Part shown: piece by piece, positions 4,664-11,779 of the stretch
Position numbering within the stretch: position 1 is the first letter of the stretch
How the letters are laid out: every line of letters starts with the position of its first letter
DNA from: Acidobacteriota bacterium
Lineage (GTDB): Bacteria; Acidobacteriota; Terriglobia; UBA7540
Direction of reading: 5' to 3'
DNA length: 12,778 nt
NCBI GenBank assembly: GCA_003224635.1
Contig: QHZK01000201.1
Coordinates: 1 to 12,778, forward strand
Position numbers and translations under genes: made by a program
The notes under the pieces: model-generated
The model's database searches: none
Told to the model about the DNA's origin: nothing
The model's input: only the letters and a program-made list of their open reading frames with translations

Positions 4664-7551
4664 TCCACAACCTCACGAAAAGTTCTACCCCAGCTCTCGG
4701 CCAAAGCGGAAGTGTGACCCTCCCACAAAACCTGTCCCGCCTCAGTGAAGACAAGTCGCGGCTCGGCGGTGACTTTTCCGATGACACAATGCGGCACGCG
4801 ATCAAACGAGGCGCCCAGGTCACTATCGGGCGGCACCTCGATCAGCGCCGAGCCGATGAATTCGCCGAACAACAGGCCGTCCCTTCGGACCTCGTTGTGG
4901 CGGCGCTCTGCCGCCCCCCTTTCGGGTTGGTCTTCCGGCCACCGCCGGCGCGCCCCGAACGCCGATACAGGCCCATCAAGAGTTACCCAGACTCCCAAAC
5001 CAGACCCGTAGCAGCCCTCGAACAGCCGCAGCGCCACGCCTCCTTCCGCGACAGCCGAACCCGAAACGTAGGTCCCCTTCCGATGAAGTTCGAGGAGGAC
5101 GTCCCACAGGGTCGAGATCGAAGCCGCGTCGTAAGCGTCAAAGAGGCGGTCGCCGCGCTGGCCGTGAGCGTCGGCGTACACGCTGCCGCCCAACGCCTCG
5201 GGATTCGCCCGGCCTACAAGCACGATGCGGTTCGCAGCGCGTTTGAATTCCTTCGTAACAATCTTCCTCACGTCAGGGACACGAGCGAGCGCTGCCACGG
5301 CCAATGTCGGGGGGACGTCGATCGTTCGCTTTTCGCCGCGCGGCCCCAGTGTCTCAAATGTTCCGGAGCTCGAGTCCTTGCCGGAGATGAAAGGCACGCC
5401 GATCTCGGCCGAGAAGTCGGCAATGGTTTCAACCATCTGCCTCAAGTTCCAAGCGGTCTCCGGACGCACGCGCGGCGTGTAAAAGTTATCGCACAACACC
5501 ATTTCGCGATAGTCGGCGCCCGCCACGACGGCCTTGGTAATGGCTTCAATCATCATCAGCTTTGCCATCACCGCCGGATTGATGTCGCCGTAGAGCGGGT
5601 TGATCGCCACGGTGGTGACGACGCCGTACGGTTTGCCCCGCACGGGCGCGGACACGTAGAGACCGGTGGGCATGCGATGGTTCTTGCCCCCGTAGGGACC
5701 AACCGCCGTCCGGCCCTGCACCGTCGTGTCAAAGCGCGACCCGGCCGCGCTCTGGTCAGCGCAGTGGTAGTGCGTAAGGACTCGCTCCATTGCCGTCGCC
5801 CATTCCCGTTCGGCGCGCGGCTCACGAATGTGGATGGGCTCGAGGCGGCGCTTGGGCTCGGCGACCGAAACGGCGTCGAGAGGACACGCCCCCCACAGAA
5901 AGGACATTTCGAGGTCCACGACTTGCTCGCCGCGCCATGTGGCGTGAAATCGCCGCAAGCCCGTGAAGCAGCCGACGATCGAGTGCGCCACTTCGTAGCG
6001 ATTCAGGATAGCCTGAGCCTCCCCAAGCTTCTCCGGCGGTACGGCGATCAACATTCTCTCCTGAGATTCTGAAAGCAGGATCTCCCACGCCGTGAGACTC
6101 TGGTCCTTGAGCGGCGCGGCGTCGAGGTCGAGCGCGACGCCGGTCGCGGCGCCCATCTCACCCGCCGCGCACGACAGGCCGCCGGCGCCGAGGTCGGTAA
6201 GGGCGCGAATACAGTCCGCATCGCGCAGGGCCGGGATGGCGGAGGCAAAGCGCCGCTCGGTGATGGGGTGTCCGATCTGCACCGCGGCTGACTCTTTCTC
6301 CAGCGTCTCGCCGGTCATGCCCGTGGAACTGGCCGTCGCCCCGTGGATGCCGTCGCGACCCGTCTCGCCGCCGACCAGCAGGGCGACGTCGCCAGGGCGA
6401 CAATCGTCCTTGAGGGCGTATTTCTTGGGAATCAGCCCCACCGAGTGGCCGAGCGCGAGGCACTTCGCGTATCCCGGATGAATCCGGTAGAGCGGGTGCA
6501 TCATGGGAATACCCATCGGGTTCGTGTAGTACGCCGTCCCCCGGATTGATTCGGTCACGATCAGTTGCGGGTGCAAGGCCCCGGATGGAACCTCGTCCTC
6601 CTTCAGGCGGGGGTCCATGGTGCCCATGATCGTTGTCCCCCCGATGGGGTGGGCGCCTTTGCCAAAGCCCAGGGTGTCGCGGATCACGCCGCCGTGCTTG
6701 GTGGCGACGCCTCCAAAGGGCGCAATCGAGCTCGGGAAATTGTGGGTCTCGCCCTTGATGGTCACCACCCAGTCTTCGTAGAACTCCATTCCACCGGCGT
6801 TGTCCTTGAAGGCGGAGATGACCAGCGGATGGCGGATGCCATCCGTCGCCGCCGCCAGCCGTTTGAGCAGCCCCAGGCTTTTCCACGTTGTGTGATAACA
6901 ATGGTCGCTCCACGTCTGCACCAGGATCTCGATTTCCGCATCGGTGTGCGGCCGCCCCTGAGCGCGTTCGTGAGCCTGGATCACCTTCATTTGGGAGAGG
7001 GGCGCATACCAGGAACGCTGCTTGGAGAGAGCCAGGAGTTCTTGGTCTGTCAACTGGGCAAGCGAGACTGTGCTCACGGGATCAGGCCTGCCCGAGGGGC
7101 GAAGCGTGGTCATGATCTCGTCAGGCGCGCGCACCCGCTCCACAACTTTGTTGTAAAGGAAACGCTCGGCGATCTTCCGCGCCTCGGATTCCTCCACCCC
7201 GACAAACTGGTAGCGCTTGGAGAGCCGGGCGAATTCAAGCCTGTGTTCCCCGAGCGCCCGCGCGCCGGCCAGGATTGAAGGCGTTTCGGGGTCGGTCACG
7301 GCCGGCCTGTACGCGATTTCGACGATGGGCCCTCGGAGTGGGTCAAGTCGAGACCGCTCTGAGCTCTCCTGATAGAGCGGGTTGACGATCAGCGGCAAGA
7401 GTCTTTCGACGCTGACTTCACCCTCGAGCCGGAAGACGCGCTCGATTACGAGATTGGCCAGAGTGGGGTGGCCGTGACGGCGAAAAAAAGCCAGCCAGCT
7501 CCGCGCTTCCGCGTCATCCCTCGACAGCGTGTATACACTACAGATGGCCAC
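4660..7551 (-). CDS. purL: Phosphoribosylformylglycinamidine synthase PurL with fused PurS-like N-terminus (PurSL type)
   Basis: This is the ATP-dependent synthetase subunit that makes FGAM from FGAR using ammonia from PurQ. At 963 residues it is longer than the small PurL (about 740) and shorter than the single-chain enzyme (about 1300). The extra length is at the N-terminus: residues about 35-140 look like two PurS-like halves (Val-Glu-Arg-Leu-Leu-Pro-Leu, then Ile-Ala-Glu-Arg-Phe-Leu-Tyr-Asn), replacing a separate PurS. Next come Trp-Ser-Asp-His-Cys (214-218, catalytic His217), Lys-Gly-Glu-Thr-His-Asn-Phe-Pro (266-273), Gly-Gly-Glu-Thr-Gly-Arg-Asp-Gly (394-401), Asp-Leu-Gly-Ala-Gly-Gly-Leu (453-459) and a second AIR-synthase-like half with Gly-Lys-Asp-Ser (724-727) and Glu-Gly-Gly-Val (836-839). 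The start is a GTG at 7551 preceded by AGGAG (7557-7561) five bases away, which supports this start. It forms an operon with purQ. Confidence 0.96.
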   Translation of the reverse strand: MAICSVYTLSRDDAEARSWLAFFRRHGHPTLANLVIERVFRLEGEVSVERLLPLIVNPLYQESSERSRLDPLRGPIVEIAYRPAVTDPETPSILAGARALGEHRLEFARLSKRYQFVGVEESEARKIAERFLYNKVVERVRAPDEIMTTLRPSGRPDPVSTVSLAQLTDQELLALSKQRSWYAPLSQMKVIQAHERAQGRPHTDAEIEILVQTWSDHCYHTTWKSLGLLKRLAAATDGIRHPLVISAFKDNAGGMEFYEDWVVTIKGETHNFPSSIAPFGGVATKHGGVIRDTLGFGKGAHPIGGTTIMGTMDPRLKEDEVPSGALHPQLIVTESIRGTAYYTNPMGIPMMHPLYRIHPGYAKCLALGHSVGLIPKKYALKDDCRPGDVALLVGGETGRDGIHGATASSTGMTGETLEKESAAVQIGHPITERRFASAIPALRDADCIRALTDLGAGGLSCAAGEMGAATGVALDLDAAPLKDQSLTAWEILLSESQERMLIAVPPEKLGEAQAILNRYEVAHSIVGCFTGLRRFHATWRGEQVVDLEMSFLWGACPLDAVSVAEPKRRLEPIHIREPRAEREWATAMERVLTHYHCADQSAAGSRFDTTVQGRTAVGPYGGKNHRMPTGLYVSAPVRGKPYGVVTTVAINPLYGDINPAVMAKLMMIEAITKAVVAGADYREMVLCDNFYTPRVRPETAWNLRQMVETIADFSAEIGVPFISGKDSSSGTFETLGPRGEKRTIDVPPTLAVAALARVPDVRKIVTKEFKRAANRIVLVGRANPEALGGSVYADAHGQRGDRLFDAYDAASISTLWDVLLELHRKGTYVSGSAVAEGGVALRLFEGCYGSGLGVWVTLDGPVSAFGARRRWPEDQPERGAAERRHNEVRRDGLLFGEFIGSALIEVPPDSDLGASFDRVPHCVIGKVTAEPRLVFTEAGQVLWEGHTSALAESWGRTFREVVE

Positions 7552-7595
7552 CGCCGCTCCTGTGCCGCGTCTTGACGTGACCGTTCACGCGCTCC

Positions 7596-7635
7596 ATTGT
7601 ACGAAGATTGTAAAGGATCGGACCAGAGTAGTTCA
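7596..7635 (-). promoter_or_regulatory. purL: Possible purL promoter
   Basis: On the - strand TACAAT, a five-of-six match to a -10 box, occurs twice (7607-7612 and 7596-7601), about 45-60 bases before the purL start. The first has TGAACT 17 bases upstream (7630-7635), which is only a weak -35 match. This is a pattern match, not proof. Confidence 0.3.
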
Positions 7636-7731
7636 CGGAAGATGTTACCATGACGCCAGCGCTCGCGGATGTCACGCGCAAGTCGAGGGCGGAGCGCACC
7701 AAGGGAGCAGAAGCCGGTCAGAGTCTTCACC

Positions 7732-7761
7732 GATGCGGATGCAGATGTGGATGTGGATGAC
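7732..7761. repeat. Five tandem degenerate GATGNN hexamers
   Basis: GATGCG, GATGCA, GATGTG, GATGTG and GATGAC follow each other without gaps, about 90 bases before the oxidoreductase start. It is short and imperfect. It may be slippage-derived and has no visible coding role. Confidence 0.6.
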
Positions 7762-7805
7762 GGCCGGAAGGGGCCTCGGGCGTGGCTCCCTTGCCTCCGG
7801 GGATG

Positions 7806-7814
7806 TGGTAGACT
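7806..7814 (+). promoter_or_regulatory. Possible extended -10 promoter of the oxidoreductase gene
   Basis: TGG followed by TAGACT resembles an extended -10 element, 34 bases before the ATG at 7849. No -35 box stands at the right distance; TTGCCT at 7791 is too close. Weak support. Confidence 0.25.
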
Positions 7815-7848
7815 GTAGGGCAGAAATCAACCTCGTTCGGGAGGTACC

Positions 7849-9186
7849 ATGAGCGACGAACCCAAGAAAATCAATCGGCGAGCGTTTCTGAATCAAGGCG
7901 CGACGATCGCCGCTGGCGCCACTGTCTTGGGCAGCACCGCCCTTGCCTACAGCCGGATCGTAGGCGCGAACGACCGCATTTCGCTCGGACACATCGGGAT
8001 CGGCAATCGCGGCACCGAGCTCGACTGGATCGCCGGGCGGCTCAAGGACAAGCACAACGTCGAGATGACGGCCGTGTGCGACTTGTGGACGGTCAACCGC
8101 GAGAAGGCTGCGGCGAGAAATGAGAAGTATTACAGCCGGGCGCCGCGCAAGTTCAAATACTTGGAGGACCTGCTGGCGCTCAAGGACGTTGACGCGGTCT
8201 TGATTTCGACGCCCGAGCACTCGCACTCGCCCGTTTTGAAACTGGTAGCCGAGGCGGGCAAGGATGCCTACGTGGAAAAGCCGATGGGCAACGTGCTCGA
8301 GGAAGCGAAGGCCGCGCGCGACGCCGTGCTCCAGAGAAACCTGATCGTCCAGGTGGGCACGCAGCACCGCAGCGAGCTTTATCCAAGGGCCGCGCACGAC
8401 GTGGTCCAAGGCGGGGCGCTGGGCGATATAAGCAAGGTCGAGATCGTATGGAATTACCACGGCCCGCGCTGGCGCGGCCGCCCCGAGGTGAAGCAGATCC
8501 GCGAGGAAGACACCGATTGGCGCAAGTGGCTCATGACCAAGCCCGAGCGGCCGTTCGACCCGCAGCTCTATTTTGAATTCCGGCTGTACAAGGACTTCTC
8601 AAGCGGCATCGCCGACCAGTGGATGAGCCACGGCATCGACTTGGTGCACTGGTTCACGGACGACCACTTCCCGCGCTCGGTGGTCGCGCACGGCGGCGTC
8701 TATGCCTGGCACGACGGCCGCGAGAACCCGGATACTTTTCACGCCCTGCTCGAGTACCCGAAAGGCTTTTTGGCGAGCTACTCGACCAGCTTCGGCAACG
8801 ATGCGGACAGCTTTACGCGCTACATGGGAAAGAAGGCCACGCTGATTGACATCGGCGGCGAGGGCAGCCCGCGGTACAAGCTGGTCGAGGAAAAGGGAAA
8901 CCACGAGGACAATCCCGACATCGACAAACAGCGCCCGGAGAAATATATCACGCTTCCCGGAGACACCGGGCTTCCGCCCACGGGCATGGGCGACGAAGAC
9001 CTTCACCACATGACCAACTGGTTTGAGTGCCTTCGCAGCCGCGAGCAGCCCCACGCTACGGTCAAGAACGGATTCGCGCATTCGGTAGCCTGCATCATGG
9101 CCGCTCAGTCTTACTGGACAGGCAAGAAGCTCTATTGGGACCCGACCACCGAAGCGGTTCTGGACCATCCGCCGGGCAACGCTTGA
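7849..9186 (+). CDS. Gfo/Idh/MocA-family oxidoreductase with Tat signal
   Basis: The 445-residue protein starts with a twin-arginine signal: Asn-Arg-Arg-Ala-Phe-Leu (9-14), a hydrophobic stretch (about 17-33) and a possible cleavage site after Val-Gly-Ala (38-40). Export of the folded, cofactor-loaded protein is therefore likely. The Rossmann NAD(P) motif follows as Gly-His-Ile-Gly-Ile-Gly-Asn-Arg-Gly (47-55). The family's Glu-Lys-Pro motif is at 143-145 (Tyr-Val-Glu-Lys-Pro-Met-Gly). The C-terminal substrate domain has Gln-Trp-Met-Ser-His-Gly-Ile-Asp-Leu-Val-His-Trp (about 257-268). Family members oxidise or reduce sugars, inositols or amino-sugars, and Tat-exported versions are common in Acidobacteriota and Planctomycetota. 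The substrate is unknown and no sugar gene lies beside it. The GGGAGGT ribosome site (7839-7845) fixes the start. It appears to be a single-gene unit. Confidence 0.94.
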   Translation: MSDEPKKINRRAFLNQGATIAAGATVLGSTALAYSRIVGANDRISLGHIGIGNRGTELDWIAGRLKDKHNVEMTAVCDLWTVNREKAAARNEKYYSRAPRKFKYLEDLLALKDVDAVLISTPEHSHSPVLKLVAEAGKDAYVEKPMGNVLEEAKAARDAVLQRNLIVQVGTQHRSELYPRAAHDVVQGGALGDISKVEIVWNYHGPRWRGRPEVKQIREEDTDWRKWLMTKPERPFDPQLYFEFRLYKDFSSGIADQWMSHGIDLVHWFTDDHFPRSVVAHGGVYAWHDGRENPDTFHALLEYPKGFLASYSTSFGNDADSFTRYMGKKATLIDIGGEGSPRYKLVEEKGNHEDNPDIDKQRPEKYITLPGDTGLPPTGMGDEDLHHMTNWFECLRSREQPHATVKNGFAHSVACIMAAQSYWTGKKLYWDPTTEAVLDHPPGNA

Positions 9187-9535
9187 TGAGCTCAGCCCGA
9201 TTTCGGTCTCCTGGGCGCGCCGGCGGAGGGGGAGGTGCGGGCGTCCTGACCGAGCAACCCGCCTTCCGACCCGCGCGAGCAGACGAGTGAGCATCAAGAT
9301 TTCCTGCTTCAACGCTTCACGCGCGGTTTCGGCCGCCGCCGGATTACTTCCAAACGCTGTCCTTTCCGACTTCAGCGCAGCGTCGAAGGCTGGCCTTGGG
9401 CGCGCGCAAGGACTCCATCCTCAAGGTCTCCGGTTGACTGTGCCCACGCAGGACACGTAAACTAGGTTTCCAAGGCGTCAAAAGGCTGATAACCAAGACA
9501 GCAACAGACGGCGGGCCCTCGAAACAAGGATAGCC
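9187..9535. other. Gene-free stretch after the oxidoreductase gene
   Basis: No gene can be supported here. A short GTG-started frame at 9287-9460 (about 57 codons) has no recognisable motif and no ribosome site. A GCCC/GGGC pairing just after the oxidoreductase stop is too weak to call a terminator. The region probably contains further decayed parts of the sensor kinase whose end is at 9711, but I could not align them. Confidence 0.4.
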
Positions 9536-9711
9536 ATGGGCTGTGGACTGGCGCTAGCAGTTTCGGTTCCACCGGGCCACCTTGCCGGCCTCGAGGTATC
9601 ACGGAAATGCAGGAACGTGTAAGACAACTCGGAGGCCGCCTGGAAATCAACTCCAGCGCGGGGAGTACGACGATCAGAGCAACCCTCCCGCTTCGCGGAG
9701 TTGCGCTGTGA
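9536..9711 (+). pseudogene. Remnant of a NarL-family sensor histidine kinase, C-terminus only
   Basis: The frame from about 9595 to 9711 reads GITEMQERVRQLGGRLEI and continues Asn-Ser-Ser-Ala-Gly-Ser-Thr-Thr-Ile-Arg-Ala-Thr-Leu-Pro-Leu. This is the typical end of the HATPase domain of HisKA_3 kinases (Gly-Ile-x-x-Met-x-Glu-Arg, Leu-Gly-Gly, then Gly-x-Gly-Thr and Leu-Pro-Leu). One glycine of the usual Gly-x-Gly-Thr box appears to be missing. Just upstream, a different frame (9536-9592) reads Gly-Cys-Gly-Leu-Ala and Pro-Pro-Gly-His-Leu-Ala-Gly-Leu, which would join the motif after a frameshift. The dimerisation and phosphoacceptor-His domains, the N-box and any sensor domain are absent. The stop overlaps the response regulator start as GTGA (9708-9711), the layout of a translationally coupled kinase-regulator pair. 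The 9595-9711 part is well supported and the upstream part is tentative. Confidence 0.7.
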
Positions 9712-10361
9712 AACCGGTCCGCATTTTGGTCGCAGACGACCATGAAGTCGTGCGCAGAGGGCTGCGAGCTATCTTGGAGACGCGGGAGGGCTGGGAAGTG
9801 AGCGGAGAAGCAGCCACCGGCAGAGAAGCTGTGGAGCAGGCGAAACAGTTGAAGCCTGACGTCGTGGTGCTGGATCTTGTCATGCCGGAGATGAACGGCC
9901 TGGAAGCGACCCGGCGGATCTTGAAGGCGGTCCCAACCGCCGAGGTCCTCATCCTCACCATGCACGAGCCCGAACACCTGATGCGCGAGGTGCTGGCCGC
10001 GGGCGCGCGTGGCTACCTGCTCAAGTCCGATGCGGGCCGCGAACTGGTAGCCGCGGTCGATGCCTTAAGCCACCATGTGCCAGCGTTCACCTCCCGAGTG
10101 GTGAACGCACTCCTGGAAGCCTACCTCGAGGATGATGGCCACGAGCAGGGCGCCGGCCGGCGTCAGCGTCTGACCTCGCGAGAACGGGAAATCGTCCAGC
10201 TTCTGGCGGAAGGAAAGACCAACAAGGAAGTGGCTGCCGCCCTGGATATCAGCGTCAAGACCGTCGAGGCCCACCGCTCCAACGTCATGCACAAGCTGGG
10301 CCTGCATTCGCTGAGCGAGATCGTTCACTATGCCGTGCGCAACAAGATTGTCCAAGCGTAG
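9708..10361 (+). CDS. NarL/FixJ-family response regulator
   Basis: The 217-residue protein is a DNA-binding response regulator. Its receiver domain has the acidic pair Asp10-Asp11, the phosphoacceptor Asp56 (Val-Leu-Asp-Leu-Val-Met-Pro), Thr84 and Lys106, all intact. A LuxR-type helix-turn-helix covers about 152-212, with Leu-Thr-Ser-Arg-Glu-Arg-Glu, Glu-Gly-Lys-Thr-Asn-Lys-Glu-Val-Ala and Ser-Val-Lys-Thr-Val-Glu-Ala-His-Arg. The GTG at 9708 is chosen because the receiver begins immediately there (Lys-Pro-Val-Arg-Ile-Leu-Val-Ala-Asp-Asp) and it overlaps the stop of the kinase remnant by four bases. The frame is open back to 9582, but those 42 codons belong to the kinase in another frame. The cognate kinase seems to be lost, so the regulator is probably phosphorylated by another kinase or acts as an orphan. 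The target genes are unknown. Confidence 0.95.
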   Translation: MKPVRILVADDHEVVRRGLRAILETREGWEVSGEAATGREAVEQAKQLKPDVVVLDLVMPEMNGLEATRRILKAVPTAEVLILTMHEPEHLMREVLAAGARGYLLKSDAGRELVAAVDALSHHVPAFTSRVVNALLEAYLEDDGHEQGAGRRQRLTSREREIVQLLAEGKTNKEVAAALDISVKTVEAHRSNVMHKLGLHSLSEIVHYAVRNKIVQA

Positions 10362-11754
10362 TCTCGCGGCCTGCACGCGCTTGGCCCTTGCGCGAGTCAT
10401 CTGCTGGTCCCTCCTGCCCGTGTACGCGGCGCAAACGCCGGCGCAGACGGACAGCGCCTCCGTTGCCGGCCTGCTCGAGCAAGCTCGCGCGGCGCTCCGG
10501 GGTCATCGCTACGAAGAGACCGTAACTCTTTATCACCGGGCCATGGAGCTCGATCCCCGAGACGCCTCCATCCACGTCGAGCTCGGGCAATTGTACGAGT
10601 TCATGAATCAGCCGGTTGAGGCGATCGTCGCCTTTCGCCGGGCGCTCGATGCGGACCCGCAAAACGAGAGGGCGGAGCTCGGCCTGAGCGACGCCTATCG
10701 CAAGGTCTTCAACCGCTCCGAAGCGCGTCGAGTGCTGGAAGAGGCGGCCCGGCAGCATCCCCAAAGCGCCGCTCCGCTCGTGGGCCTGGGCGAGATGGAC
10801 ATCGAATCCCAAGGCTACGACGACGCCTTGAAGCGCCTTCAGCAGGCATTGCGCCTGAACCCCGCTGAGGCGACTGCTCGTATTGACCTGGCCACGGTCT
10901 ACCAGGCAAGAGGACAGATGGATCAGGCGCTCCGGGAGCTCAACCTCGCGATCCAGCAATCGCCTCGCGCGGCCGTGGCCTTCTACCTTCGCGCCTCGAT
11001 TTACGCCGACCGAAATGATGACGCGCGCGCCCTCGAAGACGCTCGAAAGGTGATCGAGCTTCAGCCCGATAACCAGCGCGGCCGCGCGCTGCTCGCGAAG
11101 ATCGAGGTCCGCGTCCACGAGTGCGCTAAGGCGGTCGCGCTGCTTGGGCCTGAAGCGGCGCGCGCCGGCGCCGAAACGCTGTATCTATTGGCCCGGGCTT
11201 ACGAGTGCGACGGCAAACAGGACCTCGCGCGCCAGACCATGACGCAATTTGCCGAACGCTCGAGGTCCGAACATTCCTCGCAACAGAACAAAATGCAAGC
11301 GGACTATCTCGCCACGCGGGCGGGCGAGATGGCGCGCGGGAACCAGCTTACAGCCGCCCTCGGCCTTCTGAACCAGGCCCTGGCGAAAGATCCCGAAAAT
11401 GGCAAGGCCAACGCGCAACTCGCCAAGATCTATTACTCCCAGGGTGAAGTCGGCAAAGCTCGCGAGGCGGTCGCGCGCGCGCTCAAAACCAGTCCTTATC
11501 AGCCCGATTACCTGTACGTGCTGGGGCGCGTGCTCGAGCAACAGGGAGATCTGCCCGGAGCCTTGTCCATCTTCGAGAAAACAGTCGAGGTCGATCCGGG
11601 GGAGTCGGACGCGTACTATGAGATAGGGATGGTGTACCTGAAGACGAACGACCGGGCGCGAGGCCTCGAAGCGCTGAAGAGGGCCGTCCAGCTCGCCCCG
11701 GATGACGCCGATTATCGGGCGGCGCTCAAGAAAGCAGAAGGCACTTGGCCGTGA
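10330..11754 (+). CDS. Exported tetratricopeptide-repeat protein
   Basis: The 474-residue protein has a basic N-terminus and hydrophobic segment (about 17-33, ending Val-Tyr-Ala-Ala-Gln) that look like a Sec signal peptide. After that it consists almost wholly of TPR units, about eleven or twelve, for example at 46-76, 79-112, 148-179, 182-213, 327-356, 359-390, 393-424 and 427-458, each ending in the usual Leu/Val-x-Pro turn (Leu-Asp-Pro, Leu-Asn-Pro, Val-Asp-Pro, Leu-Ala-Pro). The stretch about 250-325 is less regular. TPR arrays bind other proteins; the partner cannot be read from sequence. The ATG at 10330 lies inside the end of the response regulator gene (32-base overlap), so translation may be coupled. 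A TTG at 10381 is a possible later start, giving a shorter signal peptide. It ends 25 bases from the convergent receptor gene, with no terminator seen. Confidence 0.9.
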   Translation: MPCATRLSKRSLAACTRLALARVICWSLLPVYAAQTPAQTDSASVAGLLEQARAALRGHRYEETVTLYHRAMELDPRDASIHVELGQLYEFMNQPVEAIVAFRRALDADPQNERAELGLSDAYRKVFNRSEARRVLEEAARQHPQSAAPLVGLGEMDIESQGYDDALKRLQQALRLNPAEATARIDLATVYQARGQMDQALRELNLAIQQSPRAAVAFYLRASIYADRNDDARALEDARKVIELQPDNQRGRALLAKIEVRVHECAKAVALLGPEAARAGAETLYLLARAYECDGKQDLARQTMTQFAERSRSEHSSQQNKMQADYLATRAGEMARGNQLTAALGLLNQALAKDPENGKANAQLAKIYYSQGEVGKAREAVARALKTSPYQPDYLYVLGRVLEQQGDLPGALSIFEKTVEVDPGESDAYYEIGMVYLKTNDRARGLEALKRAVQLAPDDADYRAALKKAEGTWP

Positions 11755-11779
11755 GCAGCAGACAGCAGGCGAGAAGGAA

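Larger units (their letters stand above)
7552..7848. other. Divergent intergenic region between purL and the oxidoreductase gene
   Basis: No convincing gene is seen in these 297 bases. They contain the purL ribosome site (AGGAG on the - strand), two TACAAT boxes on the - strand, a GATGNN hexamer run (7732-7761), and a TGG-TAGACT box plus GGGAGGT ribosome site for the + strand gene. A 107-codon open frame crosses it on the + strand but has the low-complexity composition of a chance frame. Confidence 0.6.

Noticed and set aside
4531..6072. 513-codon open frame on the + strand
   Set aside because: It is antisense to purL/purQ, which have full motifs and catalytic residues. The long frame follows from the GC-rich codon pattern, and the protein shows no domain.
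7529..7852. 107-codon + strand frame ending in the oxidoreductase start
   Set aside because: The ATGA-like overlap is tempting, but the protein is low-complexity, includes the GATGNN repeat, and overlaps the purL start.
7672..8460. 262-codon open frame on the - strand
   Set aside because: It covers the oxidoreductase start and intergenic region, has no recognised motif, and conflicts with a well-supported ribosome site and Tat signal on the other strand.
8599..9312. 237-codon open frame on the - strand
   Set aside because: It lies opposite the oxidoreductase gene, whose frame has clear family motifs. Its own composition is Arg/Val-rich without domain features.
9287..9460. Short GTG-started frame of about 57 codons
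   Set aside because: No motif, ribosome site or neighbour supports it; it may be decayed sequence.
9582..9707. Upstream extension of the response regulator frame
   Set aside because: These 42 codons are the kinase C-terminus read in the wrong frame; the receiver fold begins at the GTG at 9708.
10285..11118. 277-codon open frame on the - strand
   Set aside because: It is antisense to the TPR gene and the end of the response regulator. It has no motifs or ribosome site and looks like a mirror frame.
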